This document shows, in pieces, positions 35,241-42,915 of a stretch of 49,747 bases of DNA. The notes under the pieces were generated by a model that saw nothing but the letters and a program-made list of their open reading frames with translations, was not told the DNA's origin and ran no database searches. Source of the DNA: Desulfosarcinaceae bacterium (lineage in GTDB: Bacteria > Desulfobacterota > Desulfobacteria > Desulfobacterales > Desulfosarcinaceae); assembly GCA_030066015.1 (NCBI GenBank), contig JASJCL010000024.1, positions 1 to 49,747 of the forward strand, given 5' to 3'. Numbering within the stretch: position 1 is the first letter of the stretch; each line of letters begins with the position of its first letter. The translations under genes and the position numbers were made by a program.

Positions 35241-36067
35241 TACGCACCATCCTGATAGGTCTGGGAGGTACACCCTTCACCAACGTGGCCATCGAACGAG
35301 CGGTGGAACTGGCCCGGATCCACCAGGCCATCATTACCGGTGTGACGGTGTTCAATCCCGAAGCAATTCAGCGCGTCGGACCGGTTCCCGTCGGTGGCGG
35401 GGCCTACGCCCAGCGGATGCGGGATCGTCGGCGCAAGGTGACCGAAGAAACGGTGGCGGAAGCGATAGAGCGATTCCATTCCCGCTGTCGGACAGGCGGC
35501 ATTCCGGCGCGTGTCGAGCAGGAGAAGGGCGATCCGTTCACCCTCATGGCGAAGCGGGCACGCTTTAGCGACGTGACCATATTTGGCCTGCGCAGCCTCT
35601 TCGACTACGGCATCACCTCCGAACCCAAGGCGGCCCTGATCAACCTGGTGGCCCAGGGGGTGCGGCCCATCATCGCCGTATCGGAACGCTTCCGGCCGAT
35701 CCGCAAAGCGCTGATCGCCTTCAACGGCACCATGTCCGCGGCCAAGGCCCTGCGGCGCTTCGTCCAGCTGAATCCCTGGCCGGGCACGGCGGTGGAGATC
35801 GTCCATTTCACACCGTCCCCCACCGAAGAGGACCGCCGCGATTTGGTGGAGGCCTCCGAATACTGCCAGGCCCATGGTTTCACCGTCGACACGGTCGTGC
35901 GCAGCGAAGATCCTCGGGACGGCCTGCTGGCCTACGCCCAGGAGACCAAAGCGGATCTCATCGTCATGGGCAATGGTATGCGTCGCCTGATGGTCCGCAA
36001 GGTTCTTGGGGATACGGTTCTGGACACGATCCAAAAGGCGGACCGGCCGCTGTTTCTGACCCAATAG
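35237..36067 (+). CDS. Tandem universal stress protein (upstream of mrp)
   Basis: A 276-residue protein with two UspA-like halves. The first begins MIRTILIGLGGTPFTNVAIERAVELARI and the second RPIRKALIAFNGTMSAAKALRRF; the second ends with LIVMGNGMRRLMVRKVLGDTV, a G-x2-G-x9-G-type ATP-binding motif, while the first half has a less clear version. USPs respond to energy and osmotic stress. The start overlaps the DUF2062 stop by four bases, with GAGG 5 bases before the ATG. 49 bases before mrpA, so it belongs with the antiporter operon. Confidence 0.88.
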   Translation: MIRTILIGLGGTPFTNVAIERAVELARIHQAIITGVTVFNPEAIQRVGPVPVGGGAYAQRMRDRRRKVTEETVAEAIERFHSRCRTGGIPARVEQEKGDPFTLMAKRARFSDVTIFGLRSLFDYGITSEPKAALINLVAQGVRPIIAVSERFRPIRKALIAFNGTMSAAKALRRFVQLNPWPGTAVEIVHFTPSPTEEDRRDLVEASEYCQAHGFTVDTVVRSEDPRDGLLAYAQETKADLIVMGNGMRRLMVRKVLGDTVLDTIQKADRPLFLTQ

Positions 36068-36116
36068 ATTTGCCGCACACGCGTCTGAGACCTACCCCAG
36101 TGACAGGAGACCCTCG

Positions 36117-38378
36117 ATGACGAGCGCTCAGTCCTCCACGGTCGGCGGCCCATTGCGCTACCTGCATCTGCTGCCATCCCTGCTGATCTTCACTCTCCTG
36201 GCCGCTCTGGTGCCCCACAGCGTGCGCGGAACTGTCTTCGGCGGTGAATGGATATGGTCGCACGGCCTCGGTGTGCACCTGGCCTGGCGCCTGGACGGAC
36301 TCAGCATGCTGTTCGGCCTGATTATCAGCGGTGCCGGTGTGCTGGTGACGCTATACTCGCTGAGTTACCTGGCCGGCCATCCCCACGAGAACCGCTATTT
36401 TCTGCTCCTGCACAGTTTTCTCCTGGCGATGCTGGGCATCGTGCTGGCCGACCACCTCCTGCTCCTCTTCATCTTCTGGGAGCTGACCACCGTTCTCTCC
36501 TTTCTGCTGATCGGATTCTACCATGAGGAGGACAGCGCCCGGGAGAACGCGCGCCAGGCCCTTTTCGTCACCGGCGGTGGCGGGCTGGCCCTGCTGCTGG
36601 GCTTGCTGCTGTTGGAGAGCGCCGGTGTAACGCCCTATCTGCACGCCTGGCTGGACGCACCCCGGGGGTTTCACGAGCACCGCCTCTACCCCCTGATCCT
36701 GGGCTGCATGTTCGTGGCCGTGTTCACCAAATCGGCCCAATTCCCCTTCCATTTTTGGCTGCCCAACGCCATGAGCGCCCCCACGCCCATCAGCGCCTTT
36801 CTGCACAGTGCTACCATGGTCAAGGCCGGCATCTATCTGCTTATGCGACTTCATCCTCTCCTGGGCGGCACCTATCTCTGGATGGGGCCACTGGTGGTGA
36901 TCGGCGGTGTGACCGCCTTGTGGGGGGCGTGGTGCGCCATGGGACCATCGGACCTCAAACGGGTCCTCGCCCACACCACGCTCATGGGACTTGGCCTGCT
37001 GACCCTGTTTTTGGGCGGCCGCAGCCTGCCGGCTCTGCTGGCTGCCACCACCTTTCTGCTAGTGCACGCGCTCTACAAGGCGGCCCTTTTCTTGGCGGCC
37101 GGCATCATCGACCACCAAACCGGCACCCGCCGCTTGGATGAATTGGGCGGCCTGGGGCGCCACCTGCCTTGGACGGCCGCTGCCACCGCACTGGCGTCGC
37201 TCTCCATGGCGGGCTTCCCCCTCTTCTTCGGCTTCATCGGCAAGGAGATTCTCTACAAGGGCGTGCTGACCGAGGAGCTTTTTCCCCATTTTGCCACCGT
37301 GGCGGCCCTGGTGGCCAATGCCTTCATGACGGCGGTGTCCGGCTACTTGATCTGGCGCCCCTTCTTCGGTCATCGGCCGGAAGCGCTCGATGACACGTCG
37401 GAGGCGCCCTGGCAGATGCTGGCGGGACCGCTGCTGCTGGGCGGGCTGTGTGTCCTCTTTGGTCTCATTCCCGGCTGGGTGGTCGCCACCTTGATCGAAC
37501 CCGCCGTGATGAGCTTTCATCTCACCGACGACAATATCGAGCTGGCGCTCTTCCATGGCATCAACGCCCCCCTCCTGCTGAGCATCGCCACCCTGATCCT
37601 CGGGGGGCTCTTCCTCTGGCAGCGCGAGCGCTTGCGCCGTCTGCTGACCGCCATCCATCGCCTGCTGCCAATCTCGGGCGAGGGCGCCTACGCCATTATT
37701 CTCGCCGCCGTCCAGCGCTCGGCCGCCGGAGCGGCCCTGCCCTTCGATCGGGGCCGTCCCCAAACCCACGCGGCGGTTGTCCTGTTCACCGGGTGGCTGG
37801 CCGTGGCGGCGGTCTGGCTGTTTAGCGGCGGTCGCCTGCCACCGCTGCCCGCCACAAATCCGCCCCTGCTGGAGTCCGGGATCGTGGCGGTGGTGGTGGT
37901 GGCCACCGGCTTGGTGCTCTTTACCCGCAGATCGATTCTGGCCATCGCCGCTCTGGGGGTGGTGGGCGCCGGGGCCGCTCTGATCTACCTTCTTATGGGG
38001 GCGCCGGACCTGGCCCTGACCCAACTCCTGGTGGAGACCCTCACCCTGGTCATCATCACCCTGGTCCTGATACGACTGCGCAAATCTAAGCTCACCGCCA
38101 CCCCCCGCTCCAGCGGCCGCTACTTCAAGGCCGGGCTGGCCCTGCTGCTGGGCGCGACCCTCACGCTGCTGATGCTACTGGTGACGGGCAGCGAACTGGA
38201 CAGAGACGTGACCCATTTCTTCGAAACATACAGCTATGTGGCCGCCCACGGCCGCAATATCGTGAACGTGATCCTGGTGGATTTCCGCAGTTTCGACACC
38301 CTGGGGGAGATCGTCGTGGTGGTGCTGGCGGCCCTGGGAGCCGTCGCACTGTTGCGGCGGATGAAGGAGCAAGGATGA
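36117..38378 (+). CDS. mrpA: Multisubunit Na+/H+ antiporter subunit A
   Basis: A 753-residue polytopic membrane protein. The first about 480 residues are NuoL-like, with WELTTVLSFLLIGFYHEED (conserved glutamate) and KSAQFPFHFWLPNAMSAPTP then SAFLHSATMVKAGIYLL (conserved lysine and histidine), residues that carry protons in this superfamily. The C-terminal part (about 560-745) includes GAALIYLLMGAPDLALTQLLVETL, the MbhE/DUF4040-like region found in MrpA. GGAGA precedes the ATG. It is the first of seven mrp genes in the standard order A-G; the transported ion may be Na+ or K+. The stop overlaps mrpB (ATGA). Confidence 0.96.
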   Translation: MTSAQSSTVGGPLRYLHLLPSLLIFTLLAALVPHSVRGTVFGGEWIWSHGLGVHLAWRLDGLSMLFGLIISGAGVLVTLYSLSYLAGHPHENRYFLLLHSFLLAMLGIVLADHLLLLFIFWELTTVLSFLLIGFYHEEDSARENARQALFVTGGGGLALLLGLLLLESAGVTPYLHAWLDAPRGFHEHRLYPLILGCMFVAVFTKSAQFPFHFWLPNAMSAPTPISAFLHSATMVKAGIYLLMRLHPLLGGTYLWMGPLVVIGGVTALWGAWCAMGPSDLKRVLAHTTLMGLGLLTLFLGGRSLPALLAATTFLLVHALYKAALFLAAGIIDHQTGTRRLDELGGLGRHLPWTAAATALASLSMAGFPLFFGFIGKEILYKGVLTEELFPHFATVAALVANAFMTAVSGYLIWRPFFGHRPEALDDTSEAPWQMLAGPLLLGGLCVLFGLIPGWVVATLIEPAVMSFHLTDDNIELALFHGINAPLLLSIATLILGGLFLWQRERLRRLLTAIHRLLPISGEGAYAIILAAVQRSAAGAALPFDRGRPQTHAAVVLFTGWLAVAAVWLFSGGRLPPLPATNPPLLESGIVAVVVVATGLVLFTRRSILAIAALGVVGAGAALIYLLMGAPDLALTQLLVETLTLVIITLVLIRLRKSKLTATPRSSGRYFKAGLALLLGATLTLLMLLVTGSELDRDVTHFFETYSYVAAHGRNIVNVILVDFRSFDTLGEIVVVVLAALGAVALLRRMKEQG

Positions 38379-38788
38379 ATACGCTGATTCTCAAGGTGGC
38401 CAGCCGGCTGATGGTGGGTCTGATTCTGATTTTCGCCATCTACCTGCTGCTGCGCGGGCACCACTCACCCGGCGGCGGTTTTGCGGCGGCCCTGGTGGCG
38501 GGTACCGGCTTTGTTCTTTACTTCATCGCAGAGGGCACCGCACCGGTGCGGCGCACCCTGCGGGTGCACCCGGCCTCCGTGGCCGGCCTGGGCCTTTTGA
38601 CGGCCCTGACTGCCGGCCTGCTGGGGCCGCTCAGCGGGCGGCCCTTCTTGACCGGTTTGTGGCTGTCCGCCGGAAACACCGCCCTGGGGGCCATCGAGTT
38701 GGGCACACCGCTCTTATTCGACGTGGGGGTCTTTCTGGCCGTGCTGGGTGCCATTTTGACCGTCCTGTTAGCGCTGGAGGAGTTCTGA
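38375..38788 (+). CDS. mrpB: Na+/H+ antiporter subunit B
   Basis: A 137-residue MnhB-domain protein with four predicted membrane helices. LILIFAIYLLLRGHHSPGGGFAAALVAGTGFVLYFIA carries the family's GHxxPGGGFxGG loop, read here as GHHSPGGGFAAAL. The C-terminal LFDVGVFLAVLGAILTVLLAL is also typical. The ATG overlaps the mrpA stop by four bases; mrpC starts one base past the stop, so translation is tightly coupled. Confidence 0.95.
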   Translation: MNTLILKVASRLMVGLILIFAIYLLLRGHHSPGGGFAAALVAGTGFVLYFIAEGTAPVRRTLRVHPASVAGLGLLTALTAGLLGPLSGRPFLTGLWLSAGNTALGAIELGTPLLFDVGVFLAVLGAILTVLLALEEF

Positions 38789-38789
38789 T

Positions 38790-39125
38790 ATGTCGACCCT
38801 GCTTGCCCTTCTCACCGGTCTGATCTTCGCCGCCGGCATCTACCTGATTCTCTGTGGCAATTTTCTGCGCCTGATTTTCGGGCTGGGACTGGCCAGCAAC
38901 GCCGTCAATCTGGTGATCTTCACCGCCGGCGGATTGAGCGCCCGGCGGCCGCCCCTCATCGCCGCCGGCCAGACCGTCCCTACGGAACCGGTGGCCAACG
39001 CCCTGCCACAGGCCATGATCCTCACCGCCATCGTGATCGGCTTCGCCATCATCACCTTCGTCTTGGCACTCTTTTACCGCCACCAGCGGACCGAAGCGGC
39101 GGCAGCGGAGGAGGGGCGCCGATGA
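38790..39125 (+). CDS. mrpC: Na+/H+ antiporter subunit C
   Basis: A 111-residue NuoK-like subunit with three membrane helices. LLTGLIFAAGIYLILCGNFLRLIFGLGLASNAVNLVIF and the later LPQAMILTAIVIGFAIITFVLAL are diagnostic, including the proline-rich VPTEPVANALPQAMILT segment where a glutamate/histidine pattern of NuoK is replaced as usual in MrpC. It starts right after mrpB and its stop overlaps mrpD (ATGA). Confidence 0.95.
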   Translation: MSTLLALLTGLIFAAGIYLILCGNFLRLIFGLGLASNAVNLVIFTAGGLSARRPPLIAAGQTVPTEPVANALPQAMILTAIVIGFAIITFVLALFYRHQRTEAAAAEEGRR

Positions 39126-40600
39126 TTCTGCTTTACCTGCCCATTTTGCTTCCCCTGGCCACCGCCAGTCTGATGGTGATGCCGGCGCTGCCCCACCGCC
39201 TCCGGTATCCAACGGCGCTTACCGGCAGCCTGGCGCAGCTGGCCGTGACACTGCTGCTGCTGCAGGGGGTATTGGATGCGGGCATTCTCAGCGCCCAGAC
39301 GGGCAACTGGCCGGCCCCCTTCGGCATCACGCTGGTCGCCGACCTGCTGAGCGCCGCCATGGTGGTGATCACCGCCCTGATGGGGCTGGCCGTTATCCTC
39401 TATGCCCAACCGGCCGTTGCCAGAGCGGGCGGCGGCCCGCTGGCCTTCGCCCACGTATTGCTGGCGGCCATCTGCGGGGCCTTTCTCACCGGCGATCTCT
39501 TCAATCTCTACGTCTGGTTCGAGGTGATGCTGATGGCCTCTTTCGCCCTCATGACGGGCGGGCGGGGCTGGCGGGCGGTGAAAGGATTGACGGCCTACGT
39601 GGTGCTCAACCTGCTGGCCACCTTGTGCTTCCTTATGGCCATCGGACTGCTCTACGGCCTCACCGGCACCCTCAACCTGGCCCACCTGCATCTTCAGCTG
39701 GCCCTTGTCGACGGAGACGCAACGGTGACCGCTGTGGCGATGCTGCTGATTTTCGCCTTCGGCATCAAGGCGGCGCTGTTTCCGCTGTATCATTGGCTGC
39801 CGGCGGCCTACCCCCAGCTGCCCATCTACACCGCCGCCCTCTTCGCCGGCCTACTCACCAAAGTGGGCGTTTACAGCCTCCTGCGGGTCACCACACTGCT
39901 CTTTGCCGCCCATCAGGCCGCGATCCTGCCCCTGCTGCTGGTGTCGGCCGCGCTCTCCATGCTTCTGGGGGTCCTCGGTGCGGCGGCGCAGGGCGACGTC
40001 CGCCGGATCCTCAGCTACCATATCATCAGCCAGGTAGGGTACATGGCCCTGGGTATCGCCCTCTTCACCCCCCTGGCACTGGCGGCCACCATCGTCTACC
40101 TGCTGCACCACATCGTAGTGAAAACCAATCTGTTTCTCATCGCCGGTCTGATGCGGCACCTGGGGGGGGCCTACCAGCTGGAGCGGCTGGGCGGTCTGTA
40201 CGCCAAGAGCGGGCTTCTGGCGACCGGCTTCCTGGTGGCGGCCCTGTCCCTGGCGGGGATTCCGCCCCTGTCGGGATTCTGGGCCAAGCTGCTGGTGATC
40301 CGCTCCACGCTGGATGCCGGCCACCTGTCGCTGGCGCTACTGGCCCTGGCCGTGGGGCTGTTGACCCTCTACTCCATGACCAAGATCTGGCAGGCGGCGT
40401 TCTGGCATCCGGCGGCATCGCCGCCGGCCGGCACCGCCCCGGGGGCGGCAACGCTCTGGATGGGGGCACCGGTGGCCTTGCTGGCCCTCATCACCATTTT
40501 CTTCGGCTTGGGAATCGAACCCATCTTTCAGTTCGCCACCCACGCGGCGGAGCAGCTGGTCCATCCACAGATCTATGTGAAAACGGTTTTGGGAGGTTAG
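39122..40600 (+). CDS. mrpD: Na+/H+ antiporter subunit D
   Basis: A 492-residue NuoN/NuoM-like polytopic subunit. LYVWFEVMLMASFALMTGG holds the conserved glutamate, FGIKAALFPLYHWLPAAYPQ the conserved lysine, and ILSYHIISQVGYMALGIAL together with LHHIVVKTNLFLIAGLM the remaining family motifs. With MrpA it forms the proton-translocating half of the complex. The ATG overlaps the mrpC stop. GC content is among the highest in the window, and long frames on the other strand are shadows. Confidence 0.96.
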   Translation: MILLYLPILLPLATASLMVMPALPHRLRYPTALTGSLAQLAVTLLLLQGVLDAGILSAQTGNWPAPFGITLVADLLSAAMVVITALMGLAVILYAQPAVARAGGGPLAFAHVLLAAICGAFLTGDLFNLYVWFEVMLMASFALMTGGRGWRAVKGLTAYVVLNLLATLCFLMAIGLLYGLTGTLNLAHLHLQLALVDGDATVTAVAMLLIFAFGIKAALFPLYHWLPAAYPQLPIYTAALFAGLLTKVGVYSLLRVTTLLFAAHQAAILPLLLVSAALSMLLGVLGAAAQGDVRRILSYHIISQVGYMALGIALFTPLALAATIVYLLHHIVVKTNLFLIAGLMRHLGGAYQLERLGGLYAKSGLLATGFLVAALSLAGIPPLSGFWAKLLVIRSTLDAGHLSLALLALAVGLLTLYSMTKIWQAAFWHPAASPPAGTAPGAATLWMGAPVALLALITIFFGLGIEPIFQFATHAAEQLVHPQIYVKTVLGG

Positions 40601-40602
40601 GC

Positions 40603-41076
40603 ATGCACGTCTTCGCCCTCAATCTGGTCTTCGCCCTGCTGTTCGCCCTCTTCAGCGGGGGCCCGGTGGGCAGCGGGCTGCTGGCCGGCTTCGCCCTGGG
40701 CTACCTGGCCCTCTGGCTGACCCGGCCGCTATACGGGCCGAGCAAGTATTTTCAGCGCCTTCCGCGTATTTTCGGCCTTCTGGTCTACTTCACGAAAGAG
40801 CTGGTGCGCTCCAATCTAATGGTGCTCTGGGATGTCCTCACCCCCACCCATATCAGCCAGCCCGGCATCGTGGCCCTGCCCCTCACCGCCAAGAGCGATC
40901 TGGAGATCTTTTTAGTGGCCAACCTGATCTCCCTGACGCCCGGAACCCTGAGCCTCGATGTCTCGGCAGATCGTCGGTATCTGTACGTGCACGTGATGTT
41001 TCTGGACGATGTTACGGCCACGTGCACCCACATCAAAGAGGGCATCGAGAGACGGATACTGGAGGTGCTGCGATGA
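40603..41076 (+). CDS. mrpE: Na+/H+ antiporter subunit E
   Basis: A 157-residue MnhE-domain protein. Two membrane segments at the N-terminus (LNLVFALLFALFSGGPVGSGLLAGFALGYLAL) are followed by the cytoplasmic domain with NLISLTPGTLSLDVSADRRYLYVHVMF, the family signature. GGGAGG precedes the ATG at 40603, two bases after the mrpD stop. Its stop overlaps mrpF (ATGA). Subunit E is needed for assembly of the complex. Confidence 0.95.
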   Translation: MHVFALNLVFALLFALFSGGPVGSGLLAGFALGYLALWLTRPLYGPSKYFQRLPRIFGLLVYFTKELVRSNLMVLWDVLTPTHISQPGIVALPLTAKSDLEIFLVANLISLTPGTLSLDVSADRRYLYVHVMFLDDVTATCTHIKEGIERRILEVLR

Positions 41077-41423
41077 CGGCGAGCTTTGCCAACCTGCAGA
41101 CCCTGGCCTGCGGAATCTCCCTGACCATGCTCCTGGTAAGCGTGCTGCTGGTGCTGATCCGGCTCTGGCGGGGCCCCAGCACGGCGGACCGCGTAGTGGC
41201 GCTGGACCTCTTCAGTGTGCTGGTGGTGGCCATCCTGGTGGTGGTGGCCATATTACGCGAGGAGAGCGCCGACCTGGATGTGGCCATTGCCTACTCCCTG
41301 GTGGCCTATCTGGGGACCGTCGCCCTGGCACGCTACATCCATTGGCGCGCCGGTGTTCCCCACCATTCCGCTGGTCGGCGTGCCCCCCAACCCCACTCGG
41401 ATGAGGAGACCGCACATGACTGA
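41073..41423 (+). CDS. mrpF: Na+/H+ antiporter subunit F
   Basis: A 116-residue MnhF-type subunit with three membrane helices. LLVLIRLWRGPSTADRVVALDLFSVLVVAILVV is the family core (RGPsxxDRVxALD), followed by a third helix SLVAYLGTVALARYI. The C-terminal tail is hydrophilic and overlaps the start of mrpG by eight bases. The ATG at 41073 overlaps the mrpE stop; the longer in-frame upstream start would lie in mrpE. Confidence 0.94.
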   Translation: MTASFANLQTLACGISLTMLLVSVLLVLIRLWRGPSTADRVVALDLFSVLVVAILVVVAILREESADLDVAIAYSLVAYLGTVALARYIHWRAGVPHHSAGRRAPQPHSDEETAHD

Positions 41424-41796
41424 TTTACTGCTCTCGGTACTACTGCTGCTGGGCGGATTTTTCTGCCTGGTGGCCGCCCTGGGGATGCTGCGGCTGCCCG
41501 ATCTGCTGACCCGCATGCATGCCGCCACCAAGGCCGGCACCCTCGGCGTCGGTCTGCTGGTGTTGGCGGCGGCCCTCTATTTTGCCGAGATCGGCATGAC
41601 CCTGCGGGCCCTGACGGTGGCCCTCTTCATCTTCTTGACGGCGCCCGTGGCGGCGCATCTCATCGGCCGGGCGGCCTATCACGCCGGTGTACCGTTGTCC
41701 CCGAAAACCAAGATCGATCAACTGCGGACGGCCCAGCAGGGGCCTACGCAGGCGGAGGTGAACCATGCAAAAGAAAATACTGATCGCGCTGGATGA
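41416..41796 (+). CDS. mrpG: Na+/H+ antiporter subunit G
   Basis: A 126-residue MnhG/PhaG-type subunit. LGMLRLPDLLTRMHAATKAGTLG is the invariant family motif, flanked by three membrane helices (LLSVLLLLGGFFCLVAAL, LGVGLLVLAAALYFA and ALTVALFIFLTAPVAAHLI). The C-terminal about 35 residues are hydrophilic and overlap the next USP gene by 32 bases. GAGGAGA precedes the ATG at 41416. This completes an uninterrupted mrpABCDEFG set. Confidence 0.95.
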   Translation: MTDLLLSVLLLLGGFFCLVAALGMLRLPDLLTRMHAATKAGTLGVGLLVLAAALYFAEIGMTLRALTVALFIFLTAPVAAHLIGRAAYHAGVPLSPKTKIDQLRTAQQGPTQAEVNHAKENTDRAG

Positions 41797-42697
41797 TTCC
41801 ACCCATTCGCGTTACGCCCTCAAGTACGGCCTGGCAGCGGCCAAGGTGGTCGATGATCTCCACTTTGTCCTGGTCTGGGCCCATCCGGAGATCTCCCCCA
41901 TCATGATGGAGGAGGCCAGGACCGATGTCAAAGTTCGTCGAGAGGTGGAACGCTTGTCGCGCAAACAGCAGGATGCCGCCAAGGCCCTTCTGCAGGAGGG
42001 ACAGGACACCCTGATGCGCGGCGGTGTTGCCGAAGCAAATATCCAGACAACCGCATTGGCCTACGGTCGCGGAATCGCCCAGGATCTCATCGGTTATGCG
42101 GAGAGGCAACGCCTGGACGCCATTGTCGCCGGTCGACGGGGCATCTCCGGTCTGCAGGCCTTCTTCATGGGCAGTGTGAGCAACAACCTCGTTCAGCAGA
42201 GTATGGAGATCCCCGTTTGGGTGGTGGGCGGCAAGGTCACTCCGGCCAACCTGCTGGTCGCCGTGGATGGCCGCGAAAATGCGCTGCGCGCCCTCGACCA
42301 TGTGGCCTTCATGCTGGGCCCGCCCAAGGATATCCGCCTCACCCTCGTGCACATGCGGCCGCGGCTGCGCGATTATTGTGAGATCGACTATGAGGCCGCC
42401 TCCCAGGAGGCTGAAGCCAAAATCGTGGAGACAGATCCCCTGGGCTGCGTGGACGCCTTCTTCCCAAAAGTGCAGGAGAAGCTGCGAGAGTTCGGCTTCG
42501 ATCCGGATCGGGCGACCTTCAAGCCCCTGGATACCTTGACCACCGTGGCCGGCGGCATCGTCAAAGAAGCCCAGTCCGGCGACTATGATACGGTGATCTT
42601 GGGCCGCCGCGGCGCCGACAGCCAGGGCTTCACCGGCCGGGTCAGCCACCATGTGCTGAACGCCTTGGCGGAGAAGGCCGTCTGGATCGTTCCCTGA
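41765..42697 (+). CDS. Tandem universal stress protein (downstream of mrp)
   Basis: A 310-residue protein with two UspA-like halves. The first begins MQKKILIALDDSTHSRYALKYG and ends with IVAGRRGISGLQAFFMGSVSNNLV, an intact nucleotide-binding loop; the second begins ANLLVAVDGRENALRALDHVA and ends VILGRRGADSQGFTGRVSHHVL, also intact. So both halves can bind ATP, unlike the first half of the USP upstream of mrpA. The start lies inside the end of mrpG (32-base overlap), which couples it to the antiporter operon. Likely a stress-linked regulator of the transporter; this is inference from position. Confidence 0.9.
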   Translation: MQKKILIALDDSTHSRYALKYGLAAAKVVDDLHFVLVWAHPEISPIMMEEARTDVKVRREVERLSRKQQDAAKALLQEGQDTLMRGGVAEANIQTTALAYGRGIAQDLIGYAERQRLDAIVAGRRGISGLQAFFMGSVSNNLVQQSMEIPVWVVGGKVTPANLLVAVDGRENALRALDHVAFMLGPPKDIRLTLVHMRPRLRDYCEIDYEAASQEAEAKIVETDPLGCVDAFFPKVQEKLREFGFDPDRATFKPLDTLTTVAGGIVKEAQSGDYDTVILGRRGADSQGFTGRVSHHVLNALAEKAVWIVP

Positions 42698-42718
42698 TCT
42701 CTCCTGGACCACTTTTTG

Positions 42719-42758
42719 GCCGCCAGTGCCGATGAGGTCGACCGACGGCACTGGCGGC
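42719..42758. terminator. Long hairpin closing the mrp-USP operon
   Basis: Perfect 13-base arms (42719-42731 and 42746-42758, GCCGCCAGTGCCG and its complement) with a 14-base loop that itself contains the palindrome GGTCGACC. It starts 22 bases after the USP stop. There is no T run after the stem on the plus strand, so termination may need Rho or the hairpin may only protect the 3' end. Confidence 0.5.
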
Positions 42759-42915
42759 TGTCACTCCTAAAGTTCGCCCCCACCCGCCCGATACCATTTC
42801 AAAGGCAGACTGGCGGTCACCACCCACCTCCTGCGGTGGCTGCGTCAGAATTCGGCCGCACCCCACAGTTGCACCCCTGACCATCGATCAACTGGTTGAA
42901 GACCGGGAGAGGTAA

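Noticed and set aside
42719-42758. Textbook intrinsic terminator after the mrp-USP operon
   Set aside because: The stem is excellent, but there is no T run on the 3' side in either direction. It is kept only as a hairpin of uncertain function.
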